DNA from: Rhytidiadelphus loreus
Taxonomy: Eukaryota > Streptophyta > Bryopsida > Hypnales > Hylocomiaceae
Direction of reading: 5' to 3'
DNA: 64,000 nucleotides
Assembly: GCA_947034895.1 (NCBI GenBank)
Contig: OX344762.1
Coordinates: forward strand, 2,296,501-2,360,500
Every line of letters begins with the position of its first letter. Positions within the stretch are counted from its first letter, which is position 1. The position numbers and the translations under genes were made by a program. Positions 48,143 through 61,102 of this stretch are shown here, piece by piece. The notes below the pieces were generated by a model, which was given only the letters and a program-made list of their open reading frames with translations, was not told the origin of the DNA and searched no databases.

Positions 48143-48587
48143 TCTCTGCACTTTCATTCTTTCAATTTTCGTAACTTAAGTTTTTCAATTTAGTTTTAGT
48201 TTTTCAATTCTCCTCTCTACCTCCCTTCGAGGCTTGATCCCCATGTGCTGCCTTCGCCCTGCTCCCCTCCGCTCAACCAGCCCATCTCCCTCACTTGCCC
48301 AGCCCAGGCTGCCCCAGGCGCCCTCCCTCGGCACTAAGTCCCCATTAGAATCCGACCTAACGCCGAGCAAGCCATGCCTGCCCCACCAAAAAATATAAAA
48401 GGAGCCCCTGTATTGAACCGATTTTTTGGAATTTCTACAGTCTTTGAGGTAATTTGGGGCCTCTGATTGCAAATATGAGTTCAGAATTTCAAAAAAAAAT
48501 TTATGTAAAAAATAAAAAATTTCAGTGTTTCCTACGGGCAGGGGCAATTCAAAATGCCTAGCGTTAGAAAGATGTAGTAAAGATAAT

Positions 48588-48700
48588 TTTCTATTCAAAC
48601 CTAATTTTTTTTCAAACCCTAATTTTCTATTCAAACCTAATTTTTTTTTCAAACCCTAATTTTCTATTCGAACCTAATTTTTTTTTCAAACCCTAATTTC
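48588..48700. repeat. Tandem repeat of about 41 bp in the Copia 5' leader
   Basis: Three copies of a unit made of TTTTCTATTC.AACCTAA, a T run and CAAACCCTAA. Each copy includes an AAACCCTAA telo-box-like motif. It lies 28 bp before the gag start at 48728. Confidence 0.8.
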
Positions 48701-48727
48701 TCCCCGAAGTTATTTTCACTCTATATT

Positions 48728-51700
48728 ATGACTACTTCAACTTCTTCAGTTGCTACATCCACCACTATTCCGGTATCCGCTACCACTATTGAGGCACCAC
48801 GCCTGCAACCACTTCTATTTCCACAGTTGGCAGTGGATGGAGGCAATTATTTATTATGGGCGAAAATGGCAAAAGCGCACCTATTTGCAGAGAATTTATC
48901 GGACTCTATATCATTTGATACAGATATTGATGTAAGTGATTCTGTTTCTCCCGCTACTTCTTGGAAGACTTTACTGTTGCTTCGTCATCACATTGTCCCT
49001 TTATTACAGCATCAATATTTAGAAATTGATAAACTTGATGAGCTTTGGAAAAACTCAAATCCCGTTTTGATCACCAGAAAACAATCTTTCTTCCCAAAGC
49101 ATTGCACGAGTGGACTCATTTACGAGTGTTGGATTTTCCAACATTCATAGCTTTTAATAATGAATTGTATTGCATTGTCTCACAATTAAGGTTGTGTGGT
49201 CAGACTATTACAGAGACAGAAATGATTGAAAAAACTCTCTCAACATTTCCACCTGTCTCTGTTGTGCTTGCCCAGCAATATAGAAACATGAAATTTGAGA
49301 CTCACTCAGATCTCATATCTCTATTATTACTTGCTGAAAAGCAAAATGAGATCCTCTTGCTCAATGCAGAGGCCTGTCTTATTGGAATTTCGCTTCCAGA
49401 GTCCCATACTGTTAAGGTTTCTTCTGTGAAACCTAAAATACACAAACATCGTTTTAAAAATCGTCATAGGCAATTAAGTAGTTATAACCGTGACAACCAG
49501 TATGCTCAAAGGAAGAATACCTCTTCTTCTACTATCAACCATGGTAAGTGTCCATCAAAGACGCGTTCTTGTCACAAATGTAGCAGAGTGAGACATTTGG
49601 CAAATGTGTGCTAAACATTAGACTATTTTGTCAAGATGTTTTAAGAAAACAAGAAATTTCGAGCTCAAGGTCGCGAAGCCCACACCATGGATGCATCGAT
49701 GGATCTTTATGGCGATGGCAACAGAGAAACATATGTTGCTGAGAATACCTCCACTACTGAGTCTTATGATGCGCTCCTTGACTCTGCAACTACTCATACT
49801 ATCCTGCGGGATAAACAATTTTTTGATGTTAATAATCTTTCAACTTGGCAAACCAGAAATTTAATGACTATGGTTGAATCGACTGTGTTTCGTTTCCAGG
49901 AGGGTTCAGCAAAGGTGATTTTGCCTGAGGACACCACCATTACATGCATGCGTGCTATATATTCTCCCTCTGCACCTCGGAGCCTGATTAGCTATCGAGA
50001 TGTGCGCACCAACAGTTTTGACCTCTCGACTAGAACTGTAGATAAGCAAGAGGCTCTAGTTTTTGTAAAGAATAATAACATTGTGGAAACAACCTTCGCT
50101 GTGGCAAATGGCTTATATCAGATTCCAATCCTACCACATATTGTTTCTAGTTTTGTTGTATCTTTGAAAGATAATAAAACTTCCCTTTGGCATGGAAGAT
50201 TGGGCCACCCAAGCTCAACTTTATTTCGCAAAATTATTCCATGTATTATTGGTCATAACTTGCAGCCAATAGATGTCAATTCTAAAACATTATGTCATGC
50301 ATGTATAAAAGGCAAGTTTATTGCCAAACGATTTTCATGGAAACTTCCCCATGAATTGCCACCAATGCTATCCAGACTTCAAGGTGATATTTGTGGTCCA
50401 ATATCTCCTATGTCTGGACCATTCCGATATTTTTTGGTCTTGGTTGATGCATCGGTCAAACAATCACATGTATCTCTATTATCTTCTCAAAATTTGGCTT
50501 TTGCCAATTTACTTTCTATGCTCATCCGTTTTAAAGCTCATTTTCCTGATTATCCAATCAAAAGTTCAAAACATTACGAATGGATAATGCTCAAGAGTTT
50601 CGGTCAAAATCCTTTGAGGATTATTGCACTGCAACAAGAATTGAGTTAACTTATTTCGCTCCATACGAGCATGCTCAAAATGGTTTAGCGGAGTCTTTTA
50701 GCAAACGGATTCAACTTATCACGAGGCCATTACTTCTTCATGCGAATTTGCCTCCATCAATATGGGGACATGTAGTCTTACATGCTGCCACTTTAATTCG
50801 CCTTTGTCTTTCTTCTGTGGAGATTGCTTCTTCACAAGAATTGCTCTCTGGACGTGTTCTCAATGTATCTCACTTACATGTATTTGGCTGTCGTGTATGG
50901 GTTCCTATCCCGGAACCTCAACGCCACACTATTGGCACTCATTGGCAAAAAGGGATTTATGTTGGATTTGACTCTCCGAGCATTATTCGTTATATTACTC
51001 CATCGACTGGTACATTACTACGTGCTTGTTTTGTCAACTGCCGATTTGAAGAAGATATATTTCCATCTTTTCAAGGAGGAGCATCTACTCAAAGGACCTC
51101 AACTAGCATTATATTTCAAGCACTTCAAACATTGACATCAAATCTTGATCCAAGAACGTCTATAGCTGAAACTGAAGTTTTCAAAATTTTGCATTTGCAA
51201 AAGATAGCTGATGAAACACTTGATGGATTTCAAGATGCGCCACGAATTACTAGAAATCCTTTGAACGAGGCTCACAATCTTCATGCTCGAATTATTATAC
51301 CAAATACTACAACACCAACTTCTCAATTGATTGGCAAACGAACTTGTGAACCGGACAAGCAATCACGTAAACACAAAGCTCTTCCAGATGCTATTGATCC
51401 TTCTCTACCTACAACTACTACTGCCAATTTTACAGGATCTCTTGCAAATGACTGTCCATCTACTTCTCATAGTGATATTCTTGTTCACGAGCAAGAAAAA
51501 TCCAAGTTGAATACAGAATTGTCCGTATTGAACTGCGGTACAGGAGATGTTTGGAATAGAGCAAATATTGATCTTGATGATTCATTCATTTGTATGATCG
51601 CAAAAAAAAATTCTTGTGAGAAAGATGATCTTGAACCTTGTACTATTAACGAAGCGATGCGTTGTTTAGATTGGCCAAAATGGAAAGCTGCTATTGAGGA

Positions 51701-52371
51701 GGAGTATGTTTCTTTAAACAAAAGACAAGTGTTTGGTCCTATTGTGAACACTCTCACTACTCACCCTCTTGGATACAAGCTAGTTTTTGTTCGCAAACGC
51801 AATGATAAAGGACACATTATTCGTTACAAAGTTTGTTTGGTTGCTCAAGGTTTTACTCAAAAGTTCGGTATTGATTATGACATCACGTATTCTCCAGTTA
51901 TGGATTCCATTACCTCCGATATCTTCTCGGAATGGAAGTTCATGCCATTTTTGAGATGTATCTTATGGATGTTGTTACAGCCTATCTTTATGGTTCACTT
52001 CATGCAAATATTTACATGAAAGTTCCTCCTGGTCTTGAAACCACCAGCCCAAATCCACCAATTTCTGGCAAACATCGTGGCGTGAAATTACAACGCGCAT
52101 TGTATGGTCTTAAACAGTCTAGACGTATGTGGTATCAACGACTGCGGCAATTTCTTATTGAGCATCATTTCATAAATGATGCATTACTTCTATGTCTCTT
52201 TATCAAAAGAGACAAAGATGGATTTGTAATTATTGTTGTCTACGTTGATGATTTGAACCTTGTGGGTACCAAATCTGCATGTGCTACTACTACTCAGCTT
52301 CTTATTCGCAAGTTTGAAATGAAATTACTAGGCAAAACCTCTTTTTGCATTGGTTTACAAGTTCTACAAGT
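48728..52371 (+). pseudogene. Copia gag-pol remnant, right copy
   Basis: Gag (48728-49614) shows the Copia gag layout, with LLFPQLAVDGGNYLLWAKMA near the start and a zinc knuckle CHKCSRVRHLANVC at its end. There is a frame change near 49045 and a TAA right after the knuckle. Protease LLDSATTHTIL and the pre-integrase motif WHGRLGHPS with CHAC follow at 49687-50340. Integrase has GDICGP and, after a frame change near 50565, MDNAQEF and NGLAES. Reverse transcriptase spans about 51620-52350, with a 1-base loss near 51913 and YVDD at 52241-52252. Several lesions make it inactive. They differ from those of the left copy. Confidence 0.87.
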
Positions 52372-55300
52372 TTTTGCATTGGTTTGCAATCAATGGTACT
52401 GCAGGATTGGTATTGCAGGATTGAAAAAAACATTTTTTCATCCAATTTTTGTGTGGGAGCTGATGAATGTAAATTCAGTGAATAATATCGCATATTCAAC
52501 CATCATTATGGTATCATTGACTTTTCAAAAGAAGAAGATGCTCAATCCATAGAGCATCCATGTATGTATTGTCTTTTGATCCATTCTAGTTCTTTATTCT
52601 TGAAAATTGATATCCTTGAAATTGTTATTTTTTGAATTTGAGGTCAACTAATGATATGAACTTTATTAAATTTAGTTTCTACTCCAATTGGAAAATATCT
52701 TTAAGATTCAATATTTTATTGCAAGTTGGGCTTTGGGCTTGTAACCATGGTTTGTTGATTTTCTAATTTTAGAATGATATGGTCACTCTGTTCAATAAGA
52801 TGTTTTATTGACTTCTACAATACAAGATACTCCTTAGTTTGCTAAAAAATTCAGATTTCTTTAATCATATTTTTTATTTGATATCGATTTTTCTAATCAC
52901 CTTTTCTTAATCCCTAAAGTTCTTTGACTAAAAGACATTCAAAATGGATTGTTTTGATGGCAAAGGCCTCTTGAAAATGATAAATGAAATCATGTTGCAC
53001 CTTCCCGTAAGATCTAGTGGTAGATTATTCTATTATGTTGTAGTTAAAAAATGGGAGGTTTTGACCACACAAATTGCAAGATGTTTCGGATGTTCAAGTT
53101 GAAAAAGATGTTTTGGGGGGCATCTAAATTTTGGGTAGTTTTGATTTGGTGAGGCTTTTTCACCAATTAATTTCACTTTATTGCTAGTAATGCTTTTTCT
53201 TTCTTTTTGTGACAAAGTTGTCCACATATTCAGAAAATTTCAGAAAATTTCAAATTGGGGAACATGTATAAAAAAATTCCAATAGGAAACTAGCTTCAAG
53301 AAAAGTCTCATACAAAGTCCTTGGCAACAAATTATCGCTTGCACATAAAGTAATTTATTTCAAATGTGAATGGTGGACTTCTAGGATTCAACAAGCCTTA
53401 GAGAAGGAAAAATAAAAATAAAATCACTCAAAATATCAAACTTTGGCAAGCTTAATCAATCTATGTCCAAGTTGAAGTGAAGGACAATTGGGCATATTGG
53501 GCCTAGCGTGGGAGGAGGTTGGGTGAGGATTAGCTAAGCCCAATTCATCATGAATTGCTAACACTAGATCTCATTTTCCTTGATTTTGAAGATACTCCCT
53601 TTTCCTTGATCTTGAAGATGTTCCCTCTATGAACTATAATTATACAATCTTCAACATTAAATTTTGAAGACATCAAAATATTTAGCAACTGTCTCCTATA
53701 GCTTTTGAAGCCACTTATTTTGTGTGTATAGAGATGAGAAGAGAAACTCTTTATAGAAGTGTGGTGGTAAGAGGTAAAACAACTCATGTAGGATATGTAA
53801 ATTAGAAGTATTAGGAGTTCACTTGCTAGAAGTTAAGGGAAAAGTTGGAATTGTGTTCAAATTAGAATTTTAGGCCTCATTTTGATTTAGTAGAACAATT
53901 TTTTCCAAGAAACTTTGAACTCAAAAAAGTTGGAAAATCAAGCTAAATTTCATCTCCAAAAATCCATTTGAGATTTAGAGTGTCTAATCAAAAGTTATGA
54001 AAAAATTTCAAAGAAGTGTTGGAAGAGACATTTTCTATGACATATTCAAACATCCTTTGAATGTGAATTTTATCTATTAATAACGTTTTTTCGAGGCTCA
54101 AAATCACAAATAAGTTTTGGTTGATGAAATTTAGCTTAATTTAACAAAAAAATTGAAAAAAGTTATTCTACTATGTTAAAATGAGGTTTGAAATTATAAT
54201 TTGAATACAATTCCTACATTTTGATAATGAGCGGTCAAACTCTCATCTTCAAATTATCCCATATCATTTGAGGATTCATGATCATAGACAATGGATTTCA
54301 TTATTAAAACAACTTCTTCTATCCTTCATTCACACAAATGTCAATGAAGCAATCTATTCATTTTGCCATAAAAAATTTCTTGATGGTAGATTGTCAAATG
54401 AAAAATTTGTATTTGATTGAATGGATGCTTTAGGGGTTTTAAGTTCAAATGTGGCAACTAGGAGTAAGCACCCCATTGGCCAAGGAAAGCAACAAAGCAA
54501 TTGCCTCTCTACCACCACTTCCTTGTACATCGACGAATTCATAAGTCTAAAAAAATGTTAGAGAAGTACCCCAATCTAAATCTAGTGCAAGAGGTTGTCC
54601 AAGGCCCTATCCAAGCTCTTTTGGGCATTGCAATGCAAATGTTGCTTTAGTGTAAATTACCTTGCCCATATTGCCTTCCATCTATGAAAACGACATTTTT
54701 CCCCATAACTCCTCATAGGCACATCCAATTGTAATTTTTTTTGGTGGAGTAGCAAGTTATTCCTCATCCCCACATACAAAAATATTCAAAAAATATAGCA
54801 AATATTTCCATTTGTCCCGCCATTTGTAGTGAGTTGCCCAAATTTACTATGTTGCCAAGAAAATGTTGTTTGGTCCTTTAGGGGTTAAAAAAATTCATGA
54901 TAATTTCAAATTTTCACAAAAAAATCTGAAATTTTGAGAATTTATAGAAGAAATGGGATTTCCCCTCTGAAAAATAAATATAAAAAATTTCATTCATATT
55001 TTGTTGCAAAATTGGCAACAAACATAGAAAAGGATTGTAAAATCTGAATCCATGTACATAAGTCTGTTCTGTAGGGGTTAGTTTGGTGCAAGCTTGGCGG
55101 CTCATTCTCTTCTATTAAAGTGGCACATTGATTTCCACCATCCCCAAATCCATGGAGCTTCATTACCAACAACTCTAAAATGTAGGACCTACCTAGATGT
55201 TACCAATCAAGCAAACATCCTTTTTCTAAGCAAGTAATTCACTGAAACACTCCATTCAAACAAACTCTCCGAGTCTTCGATCCTCATAAGCAGTCTAATT

Positions 55301-55560
55301 GTTGTGTATGTCCATGATTCCATCTACTTGACTAGGTGTCTAATGATTGGTTAAATTAAAAAATTGAGTTTTTACAAGTATAATTGATCTATGTACAAAA
55401 ATATTCATTAATTATCATGAGCAAACAATATAACATTATATGTTAGAGTTCTAGAAATTAATTTTGGGCTTCATAATTGGTTTCAAAAGTCAATTTTCCT
55501 TACATATGTAACAAGAGTGTTAAGTAATGTCATGACTTTTAAGACGTGAAAGCGTGAAAA

Positions 55561-55902
55561 CAAGAGCCACACGATATTCGTTATTTTGGGAGTTTTCCTG
55601 TCTCCCAATTTACATCAGTTTGCGCTGATCTGAATCACAGATTGGGAAACTGGAATTTTCGAATGGCCATAACTTACTCAAATTTTGTCCAAACTGGGCA
55701 TATGAGGTGTTTTTTGACATCTACAGATTCCGTAGATGTCCAAAAACACCTCATATGCCCAATTTGGACAAAATTTGAGTAAGTTATGGCCATTCAAAAA
55801 TTCCAGTTTTTCAATCTGTGGTGCAGATCAGCGCGAACCGCGCTGAACTGCATACTCCCAAAATCATGGAATTCTCCCAAAATAACGAATATCGCCCTGA
55901 GG
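55561..55902. mobile_element. Long hairpin (palindromic) element, right copy only
   Basis: CGATATTCGTTATTTTGGGAG at 55572 is mirrored by its complement ending at 55894. The arms stay complementary to a centre near 55728, with only short mismatches (CATATGAGGTGTTTTT... against its complement). The left copy lacks it at about 10975-11000. Any transcript would fold into a hairpin of about 160 bp. Confidence 0.7.
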
Positions 55903-56823
55903 GCAGAAAAACAATTATTGGAGTTTTGTCTAGAACAAAATAACTCCAATGTTGTTCATTTTTCCCAATGGCTATGGATTTGTTGTTGCTTGTATCTTGT
56001 GTAGTCTTGACCTATAAGACAATAGTACCTAGTTTATTTATTGAGTTTCTCTGTATATAGGCATCAATCATTTGTATATAGCAATGTAAGTTGTGATCAT
56101 CATAGTAAGCTTCATTGCATCTATATGTCCGCATCTTCTACTATTACTATCAAGAACAATATACTAGAAAGATCAATCACCATTGTCTTCCGATGTGAAC
56201 TATATACATGTAGATATTAATGATTATCATCCATTGGATGAAATCCTATAGTACTCCCTTGCATTAATAATCTACAAGTAATGATTGTCACCTTATCTCC
56301 CACTTCATTTGTTATAGTTTACTAAGCGTAACATCTCTCTAAAGTGTTTAAAATGATTTGGAGCAAGTCCTTTAGTAAAAATATTAGCATTTTGTTGAGA
56401 AATCTAAATGTATATAATGTTCCACACTTGATTCAATATTTGCTCTCATAATTAAAGTAAAATTTAACATCAATGTGTCTAGTACAATTGTGATTGTCAC
56501 AGATGTATACCTTAGAACCTTTTGTATCTTTTAGAAGAAAGAGGAAGTCTCTCTAGGAGCTTTTTAGATATAGAAGCTCTAAAGAAACTAAAACAGTTCA
56601 AGAGATAGAGCAAATTAAATGTTATGAGTTAAAATATAGGATGTTGTGTTTTAATGTAAGAGTATATTCCTAAACAAAAGAGTTTAGACTTAACAATGCG
56701 CATGATCTTCATGATATTCCAATCCCATGTGTTCTAGATTTTTGAAAGTCCTATACAAACATTCAATGGTATTATTATTGGTAAAGGATGAAACAAATGA
56801 CTTAAGAATATGTTGAAAGATGT

Positions 56824-58291
56824 TTAACCCCTACATGATTTGGACTATGTTTTCATCAAAATTGCTCTAAAACTCTCAAGGGGTGCACTTAGTTCTACTA
56901 TAACAAACCACATGTGAACAAGTGGTTTCTAATAAACTATAATTTCAACCTAAAATTTTGAACATTGTTTAATAATGACTATAGCTTTCTATTGCCAAAA
57001 TTTCCAACTCAAATAAAATATGAAATAATTTCTAAAAGAGGTTGAAAATGAACTAAAATGGCATGTTTTTCAACTCAAATAATTATAGAGGACACATTTA
57101 GATGACCATTGAGTCAATATTCAATTCAAAATGAGCTTTCAATAATGAGTTATTTTTAGGAATTTTTTGTTCATTTTTTAGACAATTTTTTCTTATATAA
57201 TATAGGGGTGTGAAAGTTATTTTTTAGTTCTACAGTGTATCTTTTTACTTCAAAAATTTGTAACTAATTATTATTAACAAATAAAAATATTAATTTTTCA
57301 AAACATAAACTTTCAAATTAGGAAAATCTATTCATATTTTTTTAATTTTGTTTTATTTAAAATTCAAAAAGTATATAGGGGGTCCAAAGTTTTGTTTGCA
57401 CGTGGGTTCTAATGGATACTCTAAATGCCCCCCCCCAAGCCAAAACTGCACCAAAACTGCCATTTCTAGGACAAGTACCAAATTTTAGAAAATAATCATT
57501 TTAAGATACATATAATCATGGAATCTTGTCGTACACTGGTTTAGGAAAACATGGAAAAAAATTCAGAAATTTTCACCTTGTGGATTGCAAGATATTAATG
57601 TTTGAAGTGACAAAAATCCTTTTATTGGCCTTATGAAAAAATGGGCAGGTGCACTTCACAAGGTCTCATTTGTATGAAGGCAAGTTGGCTACATGCTTGA
57701 AAATTTTCAAATCGTTTAGAATTGTACAATATATAGGAAAAAAATAGTAAGTAAAAAGAAGTAGAAAATGATTCAAAATACTAAATTGTTAGCAATTTAT
57801 TTATGGAATTGAAAAATGCCAATGCCAATGGTTATAATTTTGTAATAAACAATCTATACCTATTGTTTTTATTTTTTTCAAAAATATTGAAAATTGAGTT
57901 AAATAAAGGGCTTGAAAGTTTGTCTTAGAGTAGAGGTTCCATAACTATCCACAAACCAAAAACCCTCATAACTTTCATCTCATTAATCAAAATGGAATTA
58001 TTCAAAGCTTTCCATGTATATATAAGTCTAGAGGAACAGTTTCAAATTTTTATTTTTTTTAAAAGTGATTTTTAAAGAAGTTTTTTTGGTGCTTGGGCTC
58101 CTTGTTGAGCATTGAAAACAACATATCACTCTTAAACCATCTAGTCAAAAGTTATGAAAATTATTGGACCTTAAAGCTACTCCTTGGACACATGTTGTGT
58201 GAAAATTCCAAAGAAAAAAAAAATCTATTTATATTGAGCTGCCAAAATTGTTATATTGCCAAAAAACATAGTTTGGGTATTTAGGGGTTAA
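56824..58291. mobile_element. Right-copy counterpart of the 12664-13559 TTAA element
   Basis: Starts TTAACCCCTACATG and ends GGGTATTTAGGGGTTAA. It is longer than its left counterpart because a second MITE (56876-57440) is inserted near its 5' end. Confidence 0.6.
56876..57440. mobile_element. Nested MITE, relative of the 33312-33900 element
   Basis: Absent from the left copy, where 'ctccaaaactaccatttc' is continuous at 12706-12723. Its ends (AAGGGGTGCACTTAG and the complement of CTAAATGCCCCCCCCC) are a loose inverted repeat. The inside shares GATACACTGTAGAACT and AACTTTCACACCCC with the element at 33312-33900, in opposite orientation. Confidence 0.6.
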
Positions 58292-61102
58292 CATGCCAAG
58301 TCTTTAAGGCAAAACAAGTCAATAATCATGGGTTATTACAACCGCTTCAAGTTTCTAATTCAAGTTTGAATCAATTAGTATGGACATGTTTGTAGATCTT
58401 CTTAGATCACAGGCATGATTGATAGTATTTTTGTGGTTGTGGATTGATTAAAAACACTACAATAGAAAGGGGTGTTTTATAAGTATAGTCCTACAAATAA
58501 GATATTAAGTAATGACTTGTATGCATATTTTTAGTAAAAATTTACTAAAAATACATGTATTGAACACTTCAAAAATTACCTTAAAACCAACAAAATCTGA
58601 ATCCATCATGCTCATTTGGCTCACCTAAAGTAGTCAAAGTCTTTTGTAACATGGAAGGCCTAAAAAGTCAATTCTCACAATGAATTCTCACTGAAAAATT
58701 GAAAGTTCCTAATGAAGTCACTAACTACTTCATTACTATCATGTAAGGCATGCATTGAAGCCAAAATCTAAAAAAACTGAAAAAACCCATAATGGGGTCA
58801 TTTGACCACAATGGACTAATTTACCTTTCACTAATTCCAATTTGGCAAGAAAACACACAACCACATAAAACATGAATCCTTAGTAAATTTGAATAGACAA
58901 ATAGTATTCAATTTCAATAAGACAATCTACAACACTTTATTATAATGCTCAAGACATACAAATACCACATACTTGAAACATGACAGCCAAACTCAAACTA
59001 AGACAATAGATTGGGTAGTTGTAAGAAACACCTGCCATTTTTGGCTCAAAACGGTCTTAGTACTAGAGTACTATGACTTTTGGAATAATTTTTTTTAAAT
59101 GAAATAAAATGAGGATAATTTGAAAAGCATTTAAAATATTATGTGCGAGAAAATTTAGGCTCCAAAAAATTTATCTCCTAAATTTATGTACAATAACAAA
59201 GTGATGGAAAATGCAAGAAAATAGATAATTTGGAATTTGACTTTTAAAAAATAGTAAAAAATTTCAATACTACTAAACTAAAGATATCCATTTTTTCTAA
59301 CATGAAGAAATTTTTTCTCAACCATTTGCATTCTTTGACGAAGAAAATTGTATTCTCTCTATGCTCACAAAGGTAGTGTTTTTTTAGCACAGGTGAGAGG
59401 TGGGTGCCATTGATTTCACTACCTATGTTCGGTAATCTAATGATGTCTCAAAAACATTCTATGATGCTTTGTAGTTGAACGCCATGAGTGTGAATAAATT
59501 GAAAGAATAAACCATCTTTAGAACTTACACTATGTGCTAATTGGTACAAAATAAGCTTAATTTGTTTTCTAACATGAATAGAAGGTCTAAAAAATGTAGT
59601 TGTTGTTAGTGGAATGCAGTAGTGTGATAATAAATCATCTAAAGCCTAAGACATTATAAAATCCATACTATAAGTTTGCCAATACTTCATATTCAACATT
59701 TGTGGAGACATATGTTATACATCACCTTCTACAATGTCATGGTGGATGTATTGTTGTGGTTCAACCCACCACATGTAATATAGAAAACACTATCTCTATG
59801 CCATGGCAACAATAATTGTATCGAGCTAGTGACCTCCCACAATGTGAATTGGAACAATGGGTACTACACAATGACATCTATGACCATAGAAAGTCAAGTG
59901 TACAAATAGGAACGTGAAGAAAACCAAAAGTGTGTGGTTGGCCATATTTGCAATATGTTGGCTACAATGTAGAGCATTTAAAAAAATAAAAAATAAAATA
60001 AGGTAAACCAACTTTTACTAGCAAACCACCAATGATAGGAACTAGAAAATGATCCATTAGAATCTTACATCAAGCCATGACAAAAAAATTCTTATAAATG
60101 AGATTAGGACTACATTAGATTGGTTAGTAGCCCAAAAATATGCTTAGGGGGATGGGGATGGAGTTATTAGTGATTGCTTTAGGAACTTCTACCTTTTTAA
60201 TGTAAATTCATGATAAGAAGTGATTTATTAATTCCTTCATGTCGTAGCTAACTAAAGGCATTTTTTTTTTTCATTTTTTATGAAGTGCCAAAGTGCCAAT
60301 ATAAAATGTTGTAGTAGTGCTCCAAATTTCAACATTCATCCACATATTGGATAGAAAATATCACATTAGCACATATCACATATCTATAATTCTATTTTGG
60401 CAATTTCATCTAATATTTATCTACAATTTGGCAATTTCATCTAATATTCTTTTAAAAATTTGAAGTTAAAAAAACTTTAGAATTTGTCACCATTTTTTAG
60501 CCAAAGTATTTTTTTCTTGTGCAATTTGGCACTATTTTGCCAAAAAAAATAAGAAGCCTTGGTTGTGGCCATGTTAGGAAATATAGTGACTGCTTTACAT
60601 GGTAAGATGACCATTATGGATACACACTTTATGTTCAATTTTGAGTAGTCTAAAGATTGTTTTGGGCCAATTGGACAACACACTTCAAAAATTCATAACA
60701 AATTCATACTTTGTCAAAAAAATAAAATTTCAATTGCTCTCTTCTTCATTTCTCACATTTGTCTTTCTATGGGGAAAAAAAATGTGAATTTCTTTGCTAA
60801 TGGCAACATGCCAAACCTCTCATTCTGCCTGTCATAGACAAGTTCACCTTACCCCAAGAGAGGAGAAGGATGATGCACTTGAAATTTTGAGAGAAATTTC
60901 TAACCCTTGACTGACCTGTGTGAACTGGCTGGAGACTGACTACGCTGGCCTGTCAGCTTCCGAATGTCACCTGCTATGGCAGGGTGTGGCGTGGGTTCTT
61001 CTGCAGGTGCGTGGGGCGGAGGCTAAACCGTTCAAAGCACCCCGGAAATTTCAGGCGGATAGCGGATGGCAGGGCAGCATGTGTGCGGCGATGGCGACAA
61101 GT

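Larger units (their letters stand above)
47907..52371 (+). mobile_element. Ty1/Copia LTR retrotransposon, right copy, 3' truncated
   Basis: A 5' LTR (47907-48128), primer binding site, 5' untranslated part, and gag, protease, integrase and reverse transcriptase remnants. The element stops within the connection domain near 52371, so RNase H, the polypurine tract and the 3' LTR are missing. The sequence then runs into the same flank that follows the 3' LTR of the left copy, so the end was lost by deletion after the duplication. The five bases before the LTR are CGGCG. Confidence 0.9.
52372..60960. other. Non-coding block N, right copy
   Basis: Homologous to 6818-16900, but without five elements present there. 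It has its own insertions at 55561-55902 and 56876-57440. It keeps the shared elements at 52907-54888 and 56824-58291 and the foldback at about 53815-54245. A short extra segment at about 58537-58585 has a small palindrome. No gene is supported. The 3' end leads directly into the last exon of G3. Confidence 0.75.
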
